The notes under the pieces: model-generated | What the model was told of the DNA's origin: nothing | Seen by the model: the letters and a program-made list of their open reading frames with translations, nothing else | Database searches by the model: none | Program-made: the position numbers and the translations under genes | Source: Clostridiales bacterium | GTDB taxonomy: Bacteria; Bacillota; Clostridia; Oscillospirales; Oscillospiraceae | Direction: 5' to 3' | Length of the DNA stretch: 64,000 nucleotides | NCBI GenBank assembly: GCA_014799505.1 | Contig: JAAVHV010000002.1 | Location: forward strand, 78,991-142,990 | In this document: positions 39,564 to 49,250 of the stretch, one piece after another | Numbering within the stretch: the first letter of the stretch is position 1 | How the letters are laid out: each line of letters starts with the position of its first letter

Positions 39564-40865
39564 TTAACTGTCATTCCTAAAAAACTGGCTTTCAGTGCCT
39601 GACTCCCTGGCCGCGGCGATCCGATATTCGTCCATCAGGGCCACACAGCCGGCCGCATCCACTTCACCCTGGAACAGCTTCTCCACCGCCGCTCCCATCT
39701 CCTGCTGGGTATAGCCGATGATTTTCGGATTTGCCGTACTGGCCCGCCCGTGGAGGGCGATGGAGCCCTGCGCCTCCGTGACCATGTCCGACTGTATGTT
39801 GGTGGTCTGGCCTTTGAAGCAGCTCACCGTGGAAATGCCGTCAAACGCCTTGTTATAGTTTTCGCTCTGGGCGCAGAAAGACAAAAACTCCAGCGCCTCC
39901 TCCACGTGATCGCCTTGTTTGTTCACCATCATCATATTCAGGTTCCCGCCTTCATAAGTACCGGAGGGCTCCGTGTTCATGAACACGGGCATCAGGGCAA
40001 AATCCTCTTTGGAGTAAGTTCCGCCTTCCTCCAGGTCGGTGTCGAACCAAGTGTCCCAAATATTGATCATCACACACTCGCCAGAGGCCATGGCATGGCT
40101 CAGATCATCCCAGTCACGCTCGACATAGCCCTCCCCGAACCAGCCCTTCTCCTCTGCGCCGGCGAGCCAATCCACCATATCCCGTACCGCCGGGATATCG
40201 GCATAGGTAATCTCGTTTCTGTTCAGGCGGTCCAAAAGCTCCGGGTCGTCGGCAAAGATGGGATCCAGGGCGAACTGATAGTTCCAGTGGCAGCTGCGGA
40301 AAGACCAGCACAGAGGGGTGTACCCAATGGACTTCAGGGCCTGGCACAGGGCGTCAAACTCCGCCTGTGTGGCGGCGGGGCGCAGGCCTAGAAAGTCGAG
40401 GATGGTCTTATTGTAGTAGCAGCCAGAGACAGAGTTTTCCCAAAAGGGCAGACCCAGAAGATGCCCCTCCCCGTCCTGGCAGTATGCCTTAGCGCCGTTG
40501 GTCAGGTCCGACACCCACGCTTCGCCCTCCAGGCAGACAAACTGATCCTTCCCATTCAGCGTGTTCAACCCGGAATCATTGAAGTGGAACAGAATATCCG
40601 GGGCTTCTCCGGAGGAAAAAGCTTCCCGCACAGCGGCATCATAGCTTGCGTCCGCGTCGTCCAGGCCAATGACGCGGAGGTGGCATCCGCCGCTCTGCTC
40701 GTAGAGCTGGAATATCCGCTGGATATAGGCTTTTTCCATGTCCTCTTTTTTGCCCATGATCGTGAGCGTGACCTTCCCGTCATCCTGTCTGCCTCCGGAG
40801 GCCGGACTGCACGCCGTGAGCAGAAGCAATATCGCGAAAAACAGGGCTGTCAATCTTATTCTCAT
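39564..40865 (-). CDS. Extracellular sugar-binding lipoprotein (ABC-type solute-binding)
   Basis: 433 aa. Lipobox LLLLTACSPA at residues 14-23. The mature part is a type 1 extracellular binding protein (TIMGKKEDMEKAYIQRIFQL, ILFHFNDSGLNTLNGKDQFV, later VMINIWDTWFDTD and NLNMMMVNKQ). No ABC permease genes are nearby. It overlaps the histidine kinase by 4 nt, so it may be a periplasm-facing co-sensor rather than a transporter part. Confidence 0.88.
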   Translation of the reverse strand: MRIRLTALFFAILLLLTACSPASGGRQDDGKVTLTIMGKKEDMEKAYIQRIFQLYEQSGGCHLRVIGLDDADASYDAAVREAFSSGEAPDILFHFNDSGLNTLNGKDQFVCLEGEAWVSDLTNGAKAYCQDGEGHLLGLPFWENSVSGCYYNKTILDFLGLRPAATQAEFDALCQALKSIGYTPLCWSFRSCHWNYQFALDPIFADDPELLDRLNRNEITYADIPAVRDMVDWLAGAEEKGWFGEGYVERDWDDLSHAMASGECVMINIWDTWFDTDLEEGGTYSKEDFALMPVFMNTEPSGTYEGGNLNMMMVNKQGDHVEEALEFLSFCAQSENYNKAFDGISTVSCFKGQTTNIQSDMVTEAQGSIALHGRASTANPKIIGYTQQEMGAAVEKLFQGEVDAAGCVALMDEYRIAAARESGTESQFFRNDS

Positions 40866-43837
40866 AGTCCAGTACTTCCTTCGTTTCCGTTCTGGGCCGG
40901 GGTGTCCGTAACCTGCGAACCTTGTTCGCCGCGCAGGCGCCCCAGCAGGGCCTTCACCGCGTCCATATCAATGGGCTTGGCCAGATGTCCGTTCATCCCG
41001 GCGTCCAGGGCATTTCGCACGTCCTCGGCAAAGGCGTTGGCGGTCATGGCCACAATGGGGATGCTCCCCGCCCTGGGGTGAGCGCAGGAGCGGATCGCCC
41101 GTGTGGCCTCATACCCGTTCATCACCGGCATCTGCACATCCATCAGGATCATGTCGTAATGCCCCGGCTCAGAACCCAGGAACATCTCCACCGCCTCCTG
41201 CCCGTTGACCGCCAGCTCACACTGGGCGCCTTCCATGTCCATCATCTCGAACAGGATCTCGGCGTTCAGCTCGTTGTCCTCCGCCACCAGGAACCGCAGC
41301 CCCTTCAAAACGTCCTCCATGTCCGGGAACGCTTCCTCTGTTTCACGAGTTGCGTACAGGCTTTTCAGCGTCTGCTGGAATGTGGAGACAAAGAAGGGCT
41401 TGGGCATAAAGGCGTCAACGCCCGCCGAGCGCGCCTCGTCCTCGATCTCGCTCCAGTCGTAGGAGGTCATCACGATAACTGGGACATCCTCCCCTACCCT
41501 GCTCCGGATCTGCCGGACAGTCTCCACTCCGCTCTGACCCGGCATGATCCAGTCCATCAGGATCACATGGAAGCCCTCATTCTTCTCCAGGGCCCGGATC
41601 ACGGCTTCCACTCCCGCCTTCCGTTCGGTCTCATAGGACACATCCACTCCGGTCCCCTGCATCATCGCCTGGACGTCCAGACAGATCTCTTCCTCATCGT
41701 CCACGGTCAACAGCCGGGAGACCCCATGGCTTTCCCAGAAGTCCTCTTCGTCAGCTTGGCCCTGCTCCGGCCGGGCAAAAGACAGGTCCACCGTAAATAC
41801 GCTTCCCTCACCCTGCCGGCTGGTCACGGCAATGACCCCGCCCATCAGTTCGACCAGATTTTTGGTAATGGCCATGCCCAGGCCGGTCCCTTGTATGCCG
41901 CTGGTGGTGGAGTTGACCTCCCGGGCGAAGGGATCGAATACGATTTTTACAAATTCCTCGCTCATCCCCATCCCATTATCCGCCACCACAAACCGCAGCT
42001 TGGAAAACTGGGGCGATGTCCGGGGCAGCTCCTCCACCGTGCATATGATCTCCCCGCCCGCCTGGGTATACTTGATGGCATTGGACAGCAGATTGATCAG
42101 GATCTGGTTGAGCCGCAGCTTGTCACCCAATAACCGCTCCGCGGGGCGGCCCTTGGTGCGGAACTCAAAGAACTGGCCCTTGGCCTTGGCCTGGGGAAGG
42201 AGGATGGTATACAGCTCCTCCATCAGCTCGGGAAGATGGAACACGGCGACATTCAAGGTTGTTTTCCCGCTTTCGATCTTGCTCATATCCAGCACATCGT
42301 TGATCAGGCTGAGCAGATGCTGACTGGAGGCGGAGATCTTTCGGGTATACTCCCGCACCTTTTCCGCGCTGTCCGCGTCCTTGGCGAGCAGAGCCGCAAA
42401 GCCCACAATGGCGTTCATGGGGGTACGGATGTCGTGGGACATATTGGAGAGGAAGTGGCTCTTGGCTTTGTTGGCGCTTTCCGCGGCGGCCAGGGCCTCC
42501 TCCAGGCTCCGGCTCATGTTCCGCTCCCTGGTGCGGTCGGACATGACCACCACGAATTTCTCCACACCCTGAATGTCTTCCCGATAGATCGTCTCATAAA
42601 ACCAGCGCCGTTCGCCGGTGACCTGATGGATGTGCTCCCGTTCCCAATACTGGCTGCCATGGATGGGGATAGCCGTCAGATCCCCGATTGTGAAGCTGTA
42701 GCTTTCGCTGGATGAACTGTCTTCCAGCAGATGGATATTTTCCAATATCCTGACCTGGGGAATGCCCAGCAGACGCTCCACATTTGGGCTGAGGTAGTCC
42801 ACCTTCAGCGTCCCACCGTCCAGCATGAGGAAAATGTCATCCACATTGTTGGACAGCATATCGAACATCCGCTCCCGGTAACGCAGCTCCAGGGCGCTTT
42901 TTTTCGTTTTCTGCCGGTAGCTGAGTACGATCCATACAACGATCAGGGCCCCCAGCAGCACAGACACCTTGGTCAGAACATCCACGGTCGCTTTCTGGAT
43001 TTCCAGCATACTGGCGGAGGCCGCCGATTCCGGCACAATACCCAGCAGGATACACTCCTCATAGCCCACAGGCTGGTAGGAGATAAAGTGGCTGACGCCG
43101 CCGATCTCGCAGCGGACCACGCCGGGAACGCCGTTTTCCCAGTCCTGGCGGATCTCAGCCAGCCGTTGGTCACCCAGGTCGGAGCCGGCATTCAGATAGG
43201 AGAGATAGTTCCCGAACGCGCTGCCGCTCTCCTGTGTGGACAGCAGCACGCTTCCGTCGATATGGACGACAAGGCACATGGACTGGTCGGAAAACGCGGT
43301 GACGGCCAGGGACGCGACAATATCAGCGTTTGAGTAGCTGACCGCGATGGCGTCGTAGTCAAACCCGCGGTAGGTCCCCCGTTCAACGGGGATGGCGAAC
43401 AGAGTGACCGCCTGCCGGTCGGACAGGGTTTCCATGAACATGGCGCGTTCCTGTCTCTGGAAGAGGGCGTCACCGGCCCGTTCCAGCTCGAACTGCTCCA
43501 CCGTACCCTCCGGCGTGAGGCCCCGTCCATCAGAGGAGAGAAAGTAAAACTGTGAAAACTTCCAGTTTTGCTGCCTGCCCTGAAGAAACGTTGAAACTCC
43601 TTCTTCGTCCTCGATCTGAATATGATGCACCCAGTCGTCAAGGCTTCCCCAATTTTTCTCCAAAAAGGAGACAAAGTTATGATTGACCTGACTGTAAACC
43701 TCCACGAGATGGTCGGCGCATTCCTCATAAATCTGCTGGGCCACGTATCGAAAATACAGCCGGGCCATCAGCGCAACGGAAAGTCCAACCGCACATAGCG
43801 CAGCCACAGCCATTACCCGTCGATACCGTAATTTCAC
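40862..43837 (-). CDS. Hybrid sensor histidine kinase with two receiver domains
   Basis: 991 aa from a GTG at 43837 with AGAGGAGTGG. Order: TM helix (VMAVAALCAVGLSVALMARL), extracellular Cache-like region to about 300, second TM, PAS (about 330-450), HisKA with SNMSHDIRTPMNAIVGFA, HATPase (NLLSNAIKYT, DNGMGMS, GTGLGMAIT), REC1 (ILMDWIMPGQSG) and REC2 (ILMDVQMPVMNG). Cotranscribed with the lipoprotein. No output regulator is adjacent. Confidence 0.93.
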   Translation of the reverse strand: MKLRYRRVMAVAALCAVGLSVALMARLYFRYVAQQIYEECADHLVEVYSQVNHNFVSFLEKNWGSLDDWVHHIQIEDEEGVSTFLQGRQQNWKFSQFYFLSSDGRGLTPEGTVEQFELERAGDALFQRQERAMFMETLSDRQAVTLFAIPVERGTYRGFDYDAIAVSYSNADIVASLAVTAFSDQSMCLVVHIDGSVLLSTQESGSAFGNYLSYLNAGSDLGDQRLAEIRQDWENGVPGVVRCEIGGVSHFISYQPVGYEECILLGIVPESAASASMLEIQKATVDVLTKVSVLLGALIVVWIVLSYRQKTKKSALELRYRERMFDMLSNNVDDIFLMLDGGTLKVDYLSPNVERLLGIPQVRILENIHLLEDSSSSESYSFTIGDLTAIPIHGSQYWEREHIHQVTGERRWFYETIYREDIQGVEKFVVVMSDRTRERNMSRSLEEALAAAESANKAKSHFLSNMSHDIRTPMNAIVGFAALLAKDADSAEKVREYTRKISASSQHLLSLINDVLDMSKIESGKTTLNVAVFHLPELMEELYTILLPQAKAKGQFFEFRTKGRPAERLLGDKLRLNQILINLLSNAIKYTQAGGEIICTVEELPRTSPQFSKLRFVVADNGMGMSEEFVKIVFDPFAREVNSTTSGIQGTGLGMAITKNLVELMGGVIAVTSRQGEGSVFTVDLSFARPEQGQADEEDFWESHGVSRLLTVDDEEEICLDVQAMMQGTGVDVSYETERKAGVEAVIRALEKNEGFHVILMDWIMPGQSGVETVRQIRSRVGEDVPVIVMTSYDWSEIEDEARSAGVDAFMPKPFFVSTFQQTLKSLYATRETEEAFPDMEDVLKGLRFLVAEDNELNAEILFEMMDMEGAQCELAVNGQEAVEMFLGSEPGHYDMILMDVQMPVMNGYEATRAIRSCAHPRAGSIPIVAMTANAFAEDVRNALDAGMNGHLAKPIDMDAVKALLGRLRGEQGSQVTDTPAQNGNEGSTGL

Positions 43838-44314
43838 GGAAGCCACTCCTCTCCACAGGCCATACTTACTTTTTTCAAGGATACCACGAATCCCCTCAAG
43901 ATTCAACCGCAAACGCCCGTCATTCCATAAAGTATCCGGGAATGGCCCATTTACGGCCATTTCCGGGTTGATCCATTGCTGCCCCTCTTCAATTACGACA
44001 CGGAATACTTTCGGAGCGGGTTTTCACAAGCAAGGCCGGACTTGCCCCAAAAACTCTTGTGCCGCAGCGCTTTCCGAAAAAACAATTTTGTCACATCGAG
44101 CCAATGAAGTCGGCAGATTTCGACAAGAAATTTGCCGACTTTTCCTTTTGTATTTTTCGTTTGGGCATCTTTTTCATCAGTACAAGCCAAACTGCTGATT
44201 AGAAAGCGCAGGCAAAAAATCCGCACCAAGGTGCGGATTTTTTGCGCATAATTTGCGGATCCTGACTCAAAAGAAGATTTCATAATCCTCGAGACTGTAC
44301 AAATGACGGTGTTT
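43838..44314. other. Intergenic region between kinase and STAND gene
   Basis: About 480 bp, A/T-richer than its surroundings, with no convincing gene on either strand. It holds the terminator at 44214 and presumably the kinase promoter. Confidence 0.5.
44214..44243. terminator. Bidirectional terminator
   Basis: AAAAAATCCGCACC-AA-GGTGCGGATTTTTT. Confidence 0.85.
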
Positions 44315-46500
44315 TTAGGTTCTAAGCGGCGCATAGCGCTCCGTGTGCGTCGGGTGTTCATCGAGGTATGTGTCCAGCGCGGTCTGAAATTCCGGATTCG
44401 CGTCGGGATGAGCCAGAAGAAATTCACGCAGCTGCGCCACGGTCCGGCACAAAGCCTCCCCTTCCTGCTTCAGCGTCAAATTAAACTGTGTTTGGGCATA
44501 TGACAATTGTACGTCCGCATTCTGAGGGTACTGCGTGAGCAGTTTTTGGGATTGATTTAAACTCTCCAAGATATCCGCTTCCTCAGTTTGGGCCAAGGAC
44601 AGGTTGACCAGGCTCCGACCATATACGACGGCCAGTTCTTCGCTTTCCGAGAACTGCTCCCGCAGCGGCCTCAGCTTGTCCATGCTGCGCCTCTGGTCTT
44701 CCAAAGCCTGATCGGCGGACAGATTGAACAAGCCCTTGCTATACCTGACCGCAAGGCTCTCACTTTCCGGGAACCGTTCATGCAGGAGCCTCAGCTTGTC
44801 AACGGTGTGTGCGCAGTCCTCCAGTGCCTGTTCCGCGGCCAGATTAAACAACCCCTGCGCATATAGAACCATAAGCGCTTCGCTTGCCGGAAACGCCTCA
44901 TATAGACGCTTCAGTTTGTCCACACTGCGTACACATTTCTCCAATGCCTGCTCTGTAGATTGATTGACCAAGCCCTGCGCATATTCAACCGCGATTTCCT
45001 CATCCGCATGGAACCGGTCACAGAGCTTTTCCAGCCGGTCCAGCGCCTGCATGCTCTTTTCCGGAAGCTGCGCCGTGACGCCAAACAGCAAATGGCTGTA
45101 TATCCGCGCCGGGAATTCAGACGCCGGATCACCCGCAAAGAACTTTGTCAAGAATGGATCGCTTTCCCCTAACCTTTCCGGATAGTCCAGAAGAAGCCGG
45201 CCGAGGAAAAGCAATGCCAAGGGATCGTTGTCCCAATCCTCCGGAAGCAGGAGGTTTAAGTGCCCTTTGACAAAAGCCTGCCGCAAAACAAGGTATTCCT
45301 TCACCAGATCCGGACAGTCCAAAAAGATTGCCTCGACAGTCTCTTTCCGCTCCGCCCGATTTTCGGGCGTACCTATTTCAATATGAACCACTACTTTTCG
45401 AACGGCGCCTGTCTGCCGAAGCAGTTCCGGGAGGTCCATATCCAGTTTAACGGCTTTTTGGCTCAGTTTTGGGTACTCGGCATCGGTTATTTGATCCAGC
45501 GGCAAAACGGGAACCATGCACGACCGGGCCAAGAGATTTTCCCGTTCCGCCTGCATCAGCTTGGAAACCGAGGATAAGCTGCGCAGCCGGTCATAATAGA
45601 ATTTCAGCTCACGGTTGATCAGCGTGTCCAAAATTCGCTCCTTGCTCCAGTGCGTGGGATCTTCGTCGTTGCACCACGCGTCCGTGATCGCCAGGGCGTA
45701 CATGGGACGCTGCAAACCACCGTCGATATTTTTCAGCGCCTGCAGCAGGCGATCCGCGTGGTCTGGGCCTGCCAGCGGCTTGCCCGACGCCTCGGCAAAG
45801 TCCATCATAATAGCCTTCAGGTCGTCGTCGGATAGGGGACCCAGGCTCAAAAAATCCGGACAGTAGCACTTGGAGGAAATGGTATCGTCATAAGGGGAAT
45901 CCGACTGCAGCAGCTCAGCCCATTTGGCGGAGACCAGATCCTTTCCACTGCGTTCCAGCAAAAGGATCCGCAGCTTTTCGCTGCGCAGACGGGCCGAGAC
46001 GGAGGTGATCCAGCTGCCGACCGCCTGGATATGGGCCTGAACGTCATCCGCCACCACGATGCAGCGGTCGGTGGGCGGAATCCAATGGGCCAGACCGTCA
46101 TACTCATTGTGCTTCAGCCAGCGAACGTCCCAGCCGGCAGCCTCCTGCTCGTTGGTGAACTGGTAGACCAGCCGGCTCTTGCCCATGCCGCCGGGCCCTG
46201 TGACGGCCCACCAGGAGATCTGCTCGGAGTGCTGGCAGAATTCCCACAGCCGCATAAGCTCGTCCTTCCGCCCAACAAACGAGATATAATCAGCGTCATA
46301 CATAAAGCGCCGCGACGCGCTGGATGTGGGAGCGGTTTTCCGGGCATGGCGGTTCAGCTCTTCGTACGCGGCATGGTCGGTATCCTCCAGCAGCCGCTCC
46401 AATATGACGCGAACCGCCTCGTGCTCTCCGTCCGGATAGTAGATGGCGGATATCCCCAACTCTCCCAGTTCACGGTGCCGCCGCGGTATGTCCTCGGGCG
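44315..46500 (-). pseudogene. STAND/NACHT-like NTPase with TPR-like repeats, 5'-truncated
   Basis: About 725 residues remain. ISAIYYPDGEHEAVRVILER could be the end of an N-terminal effector, possibly SIR2-like. Then comes the NTPase: Walker A VTGPGGMGKSRLVYQ, Walker B CIVVADDVQ, and a helical arm. The C-terminus has six helical repeats of about 40 residues (EQALEDCAHTVDKLRLLHER, AVRYSKGLFNLSA). Upstream of about 46500 the frame is merely antisense to a LysR gene, so the true N-terminus is lost. Such proteins often act in phage defence. An internal ATG (near MYDADYISFVG) could still give a product. Confidence 0.7.
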
Positions 46501-47305
46501 GGCACGCAAGGATCGCATCAACGCGCTGGAAAAGCACTTGGATCTGAAGCTGTTTGACCGCACCAATCAGGGGATCAGCCTGACGGAAGCGGGACAGGTG
46601 ATCTACCGGCACGCCCAGTTCCTCTTTGACTATTCGGCCAAGGCCATCGAGGAGGCCCGGCGTCAGGCAGCAACTGTGCAGATGACCTTCCGAATCGGAA
46701 GCTCCCTGCTCAATCCATGCAAGCTCTTTATGGACCTTTGGTATCAGGTCAATCAGGCGTTTCCGAACCATAAACTGCATATTGTCCCATTTGAGGACAA
46801 CCACAGGGGGATCCTATCCGAAATCGCGGCGCTGGGTGAGAAGTATGATTTCCTGGTGGCGGCCTGCGACTCGGAGAAATGGCTCGACCTGTGCGGCTTT
46901 CAACAGCTGGGAACATATCGGATGTGCTGCGCTGTGTCACGGGAGCATCCGTTGGCGCAAAAAGAACGTCTCACCATAAATGACCTTTATGGCGAGACGC
47001 TGCTGATAGGCAAACGTGGGGATTCTGTTTGTGTGGATCGTATCAGGAATATGGTCGAACAGTATCCCGCAATCAAAATCGAGGATACACAGCAATTCTA
47101 TGATATAGAAGTGTTCAACCGATGTGCCCAGACCCGGAACGTCATGCTGACGCTGGAGTGCTGGCGGGATGTCCATCCCGGGCTTGTCACGCTTCCTTGC
47201 ACATCTGTCTCGGATCATGCCGTCCCGTATGGGCTGCTGTACGCAAAGGCGGCGGCAGATGATGTTTTAAGATTTCTATCTGTCATTCGGTCAATGCAGG
47301 CATAA
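46500..47305 (+). pseudogene. LysR-type regulator, 5'-truncated
   Basis: Coding sequence starts inside the HTH (RINALEKHLDLKLFDRTNQG, then ISLTEAGQVIYRHAQFL) and continues through a full effector-binding domain to 47305. The first 30-40 residues with the start of the wHTH are missing; upstream sequence belongs to the STAND gene on the other strand. A deletion joining two divergent genes explains both losses. Confidence 0.75.
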
Positions 47306-47484
47306 GGAGAACCATCTAAAAGCAAATATTTGCTGCCGTAAAGTACCGGAAGTACGCCAAGATTGACGCCGATGATCGGGGCGGAGAAATCCTCCGCAAA
47401 TCCAGACAGCAGGAGCGCCGCCGGAACGGCGGCAGGAGCAAACGCCGCGCACAGCACCGTTTCCTGCTTGAAAAAGCGGATCAT
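47306..47484 (-). pseudogene. Possible remnant of an anion-permease-like membrane protein
   Basis: MIRFFKQETVLCAAFAPAAV resembles permease N-termini, and SAPIIGVNLGVLPVLYGSKY resembles the C-terminal membrane segment of ArsB/SLC13-type carriers, fused with nothing between. Short, and overlapped by the end of the LysR fragment. Weak evidence. Confidence 0.3.
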
Positions 47485-47492
47485 TTTCTCTT

Positions 47493-48644
47493 TTATTTTT
47501 GGAACAGCTGCGCCGTTTTGACCATCCGCTCCGCAATCTTTACCCCAAAGGGACAGCGGCTCTCGCAGCCCTTGCAGCCCACGCACTCGTCAGCATGGCG
47601 CTCCAGCGCCTCATAGTGGGCGCGGACCGTGGCGGGCACATCGGGCTGCATGGAGGCCAGGTCGTAATACTTGTTCACCATGGCGATGTCGATGTTCACC
47701 GGGCAGGGCCGGCAGTGGCCGCAATAGGTGCACTCCCCCTGCCCAAAGGTGTGCTTGGGGGCATGGGCCAGCACGCTGGCGTAGTCCTTCTCCTTGTCAC
47801 TGGCTGTTTCATAGGCCACGGCCTGCTCCACGTGCTCCGGGGTGTCATACCCTGCCATCACCGCCGCCACAGCGGGCCGGGTGAGGCAGTAGTGGATGCA
47901 CTGCACCGGGGTGAAGGCCGCGCCGAAGGGGGAGCGCTTTTCATCGAACAAGCGGCCCCCGGCATAGGGTTTCATGACGGTGATACCCACATCGCTCTGC
48001 TCGCACAGCCTGTATAGCTCCGCCCGCTGGGGATCTATGCCGCCCAGGTTCGCCTGGTAGTCCTCCACCGCAAAATAGGTATCCAGGTTATCGGTGGCGG
48101 GGTGCATATCAAAGGCCGGGTTAATGCTGAACAGCAGCATCTCCACCAGGCCGTGCTCCACTGCCCTTTGGGCCATAACCGGGTTGTGGGTGCTCATGCC
48201 AATGTGGCGGATGGTCCCAGCGGCCTTCAACTGCTTCACATAGTCCAGGAAGGGACCGTTCATAGCTGCGTCCCAGTCGCTTTCCGAGTCGATGAAGTGG
48301 ATCATGCCCAGGTCGATATAATCTGTCTGAAGCCGTGTCAGCAGGTCGTCGAATGCCTCTTTACACTTCTCCACGTCCCGGGTGCGGACATACTGCCCAC
48401 CCTGCCAGGTGGAGCCGATGTGCCCCTGGATATACCAGCGCTCCCGCCGGCCCTCCAGGGCCCTGCCCAGGCTGGTGCGCACGTTGGGCTCGCACATCCA
48501 GCAGTCCAGGATATTGATGCCCAGCTCCTCCGCCCGCTCCAGGACAGCCTTGCATTCATCTGCGCTATGCCGTTCCATCCACTCTGCGCCGAATCCGATT
48601 TCACTGACCATCAGGCCGGTCTTGCCAAGTCTGCGGTATTTCAT
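47493..48644 (-). CDS. Aldo/keto reductase with C-terminal 4Fe-4S domain
   Basis: 383 aa from the ATG at 48644 with GAGGAGG. AKR barrel: RRLGKTGLMVSEIGFGAEWM, DCWMCEPNVRTSLGRAL, IDLGMIHFIDSESDW, GMSTHNPVMAQRA. The C-terminal 100 residues are a ferredoxin-like module with CTYCGHCRPCPVNI and CVGCKGCESRCPFGV. This oxidoreductase family is common in Clostridia; substrate unknown. Confidence 0.88.
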   Translation of the reverse strand: MKYRRLGKTGLMVSEIGFGAEWMERHSADECKAVLERAEELGINILDCWMCEPNVRTSLGRALEGRRERWYIQGHIGSTWQGGQYVRTRDVEKCKEAFDDLLTRLQTDYIDLGMIHFIDSESDWDAAMNGPFLDYVKQLKAAGTIRHIGMSTHNPVMAQRAVEHGLVEMLLFSINPAFDMHPATDNLDTYFAVEDYQANLGGIDPQRAELYRLCEQSDVGITVMKPYAGGRLFDEKRSPFGAAFTPVQCIHYCLTRPAVAAVMAGYDTPEHVEQAVAYETASDKEKDYASVLAHAPKHTFGQGECTYCGHCRPCPVNIDIAMVNKYYDLASMQPDVPATVRAHYEALERHADECVGCKGCESRCPFGVKIAERMVKTAQLFQK

Positions 48645-48848
48645 CGTTTCCATTCCTCCTCGGTTGTTGTCTGAGTCCAGTGTCTCAGCCCACTCTTTTT
48701 CCCGGAAGCCCACCAGTACAAAATCGTATCCCCCAAGATAGGCAGCTTCACCAATATTCCGCCCGATGCCAGCAAGGCGAGCTGCCCAATGCCTGATATG
48801 TCCGCTGCCTCGTCCGGCTCAATGCGCCGCCCGCCCAGCGCTCCACCA

Positions 48849-48955
48849 TGCCGTAAATTCGCAGCCGCGCAGCGACGGAGAATTGCGCAGGGCCGGCTTC
48901 GCCGGCCTGAGCATAAAATCACCAAAGGGTGGAGCGACCAACGGGAGCGGAACCC
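48849..48955. repeat. Post-tRNA repeat (tRNA-Arg copy)
   Basis: Read from the tRNA: GGGTTCCG, then GGTGATTTTATGCTC, GCGCAATTCTCCG and GCGGCTGCGAATTTACGGC. The same blocks in the same order follow tRNA-Tyr (54676-54787). Inner palindromes differ (GGCCGGC-GAA-GCCGGCC here). The region 48645-48848 has no gene. Confidence 0.8.
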
Positions 48956-48992
48956 AAAAAGAAGGACACGTCCTTGACGTGTCCTTCTTTTT
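48956..48992 (-). terminator. tRNA-Arg terminator
   Basis: AAAAAGAAGGACACG-TCAAG-GACGTGTCCTTCTTTTT class hairpin directly after CCA. Confidence 0.9.
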
Positions 48993-49067
48993 GGTACGCC
49001 CGGAGGGACTCGAACCCCCAACATTCAGAACCGGAATCTGACGCTCTATCCATTGAACTACGGGCGC
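48992..49067 (-). tRNA. tRNA-Arg (CCG)
   Basis: 76 nt with encoded CCA. Acceptor GCGCCCG/CGGGCGT, anticodon stem TCAGA/TCTGA with loop TTCCGGT (anticodon CCG), T-arm with TTCGAGT loop. Confidence 0.96.
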
Positions 49068-49189
49068 GTTTGTTTGACGCTCATACAGTATAGCAGGATT
49101 TCCACCCGTTGTAAAGGGAGAATTTGAGAAAATTTTCGGGCCTCAGATTTTCTTGTGCAGTTTGACACCTGTAAAATCCCCCGTCCGCC

Positions 49190-49218
49190 TTGCTTTTTCC
49201 CCCGCAATTTGCTATGCT
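49190..49218 (+). promoter_or_regulatory. Promoter of the hydratase operon
   Basis: TTGCTT, 17-nt spacer, TATGCT, 33 nt upstream of the ATG at 49251. Confidence 0.65.
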
Positions 49219-49250
49219 AAAGCAAATCGTCCCACTGAGAGGAGATACAC

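Noticed and set aside
43993..44427. A 144-codon minus-strand frame across the intergenic region
   Set aside because: No ribosome site, overlaps the STAND 3' end and the terminator at 44214, basic and unnatural composition.
46031..46500. The open frame upstream of the LysR fragment that would give it 424 residues
   Set aside because: This stretch is antisense to the STAND ATPase and has no LysR-like sequence; the true LysR similarity starts inside the HTH near 46500.
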